Assembly: GCA_019420085.1 (NCBI GenBank)
Contig: JAHZHV010000050.1
Location: forward strand, 1-5,022
Length of the DNA stretch: 5,022 bases
Reading direction: 5' to 3'
Source of the DNA: Christensenella sp.
Lineage (GTDB): Bacteria > Bacillota > Clostridia > Christensenellales > Maliibacteriaceae
This document shows positions 4,458 through 5,022 of the stretch, one piece after another. Position numbers and translations under genes: made by a program. Below the pieces are notes generated by a model, which saw only the letters and a program-made list of their open reading frames with translations, did no database searches and had not been told where the DNA came from. The number at the start of each line of letters is the position of its first letter. Within the stretch, counting starts at the first letter, position 1.

Positions 4458-5022
4458 ATGCGCTATACCATTGAAGCTGCCGTACGCAATCATATTGGAA
4501 AACTGCGTAAAAATAATGAAGATAATTTCTTTTTAAACGGCCGCTATCTCAAACGCGAGCAAATGGATGCCGGCGGTTATTTTGCCGAGATTTCGTCGGA
4601 TAAACGTCAACTGTATGCCGTGTGTGACGGTATGGGCGGCGAAAGCAATGGAGAAGAGGCGTCTTATCTTGCTGCGGAGCGTCTTGAGCGCCTTTTGGGC
4701 GTCTTGGATAACGGCGGGCAGGCACGCGCAAATATTGATGCGTTCTGTGATGAGACAAATCGCTGTATTCTGACATATGGCCGCGGCGGACATATGGGCA
4801 CAACGATTGCGCTGCTTTGTCTGCATGAAGAGGGCTGCGAAGTTGCGTATTTGGGTGACAGCCGCGTATATCTGCTGCGTGACAAACAGCTGACATGCCT
4901 GACGCGGGACCATACGGAAGTCAACCGGCTTCTTGATATGGGACTGATTAACGAAGAAGAAGCCCAAAATCATCGTGACCGCAGTATGCTGTATCAATAT
5001 CTTGGAATGCAGTATACAGATC
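4458..5022 (+). CDS. PP2C-type serine/threonine protein phosphatase (3' end beyond window)
   Basis: The first 188 residues of a PP2C (PPM) family phosphatase; the frame stays open to the window edge. Family members remove phosphate from Ser/Thr using two or more Mn2+/Mg2+ ions. Visible motifs in order are RKNNEDN (17-23, with the metal-site acidic pair Glu21-Asp22), AVCDGMGG (54-61, metal ligand Asp57) followed by ESNGEEAS, GHMGTTIALL (111-120), YLGDSRVYLLRD (131-142), LTRDHTEV (148-155), and RDRSMLYQYLG, matching the late conserved region before the last metal-binding Asp. The NED-to-DGMGG stretch is long (about 34 residues), consistent with an inserted loop. The ATG has AAGGAG at 4447-4452 with 5-base spacing. 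In Bacillota such genes often sit beside a PASTA-type Ser/Thr kinase or FHA-domain genes; none is visible here, so any partner would lie to the right. Confidence 0.93.
   Translation, partial: MRYTIEAAVRNHIGKLRKNNEDNFFLNGRYLKREQMDAGGYFAEISSDKRQLYAVCDGMGGESNGEEASYLAAERLERLLGVLDNGGQARANIDAFCDETNRCILTYGRGGHMGTTIALLCLHEEGCEVAYLGDSRVYLLRDKQLTCLTRDHTEVNRLLDMGLINEEEAQNHRDRSMLYQYLGMQYTD

Noticed and set aside
4533..4997. Minus-strand 154-codon open frame opposite the phosphatase
   Set aside because: The opposite strand encodes an unmistakable PP2C protein; the antisense frame has low-complexity, family-less sequence.
1..5022. CRISPR array, tRNA, rRNA, phage or defence island
   Set aside because: No regularly spaced repeats, no tRNA cloverleaf, and no mobile or defence gene families are visible on either strand.

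Overview
This 5 kb window looks like ordinary chromosome from a Gram-positive anaerobe. Its composition is moderate by eye. The Shine-Dalgarno sites are strong (AGGAGG type), Rho-independent terminators are compact, and several promoters have an extended -10. The gene content (a glutamate-synthase-type flavoprotein, a 2x[4Fe-4S] aldo/keto reductase, a CPFC glutaredoxin-like protein and a PP2C phosphatase) suggests a Clostridia-type Bacillota. That placement is an inference; no rRNA or other marker gene is present.

Layout: (1) 1-95, plus strand, the last 30 codons of a glutamate synthase small-subunit-type flavoprotein, ending at a bidirectional terminator. (2) 174-911, minus, a TVP38/TMEM64 (VTT/DedA-like) membrane protein. 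(3) 1149-2042, minus, a ketose 3-epimerase of the D-tagatose/D-psicose 3-epimerase family, with its own promoter and a perfect 15-bp stem-loop downstream. (4) 2201-3625, minus, a two-gene operon: an Fe-S aldo/keto reductase followed 18 bp later by a glutaredoxin-like protein, closed by a clear terminator. (5) 3626-3752, a divergent control region with two matching extended -10 promoters and an inverted repeat between them. (6) 3753-4313, plus, a LOG-family nucleotide phosphoribohydrolase. (7) 4458 to the window end, plus, the first 188 residues of a PP2C-type Ser/Thr phosphatase behind its own promoter and a roughly 90-nt leader carrying repeated ATGCCGG half-sites.

Most genes are independent units. 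The one clear functional pairing is the reductase with the glutaredoxin-like protein, which are probably co-transcribed redox proteins. The phosphatase probably opens a signalling cluster lying beyond the right edge.

I found no mobile element, CRISPR array, tRNA, rRNA or recognisable novel system. The points most worth a second look are the non-canonical substrate pocket at the epimerase N-terminus, the reductase/glutaredoxin pair that lacks the usual glutathione motif, and the repeat structures in the divergent control region and the phosphatase leader.
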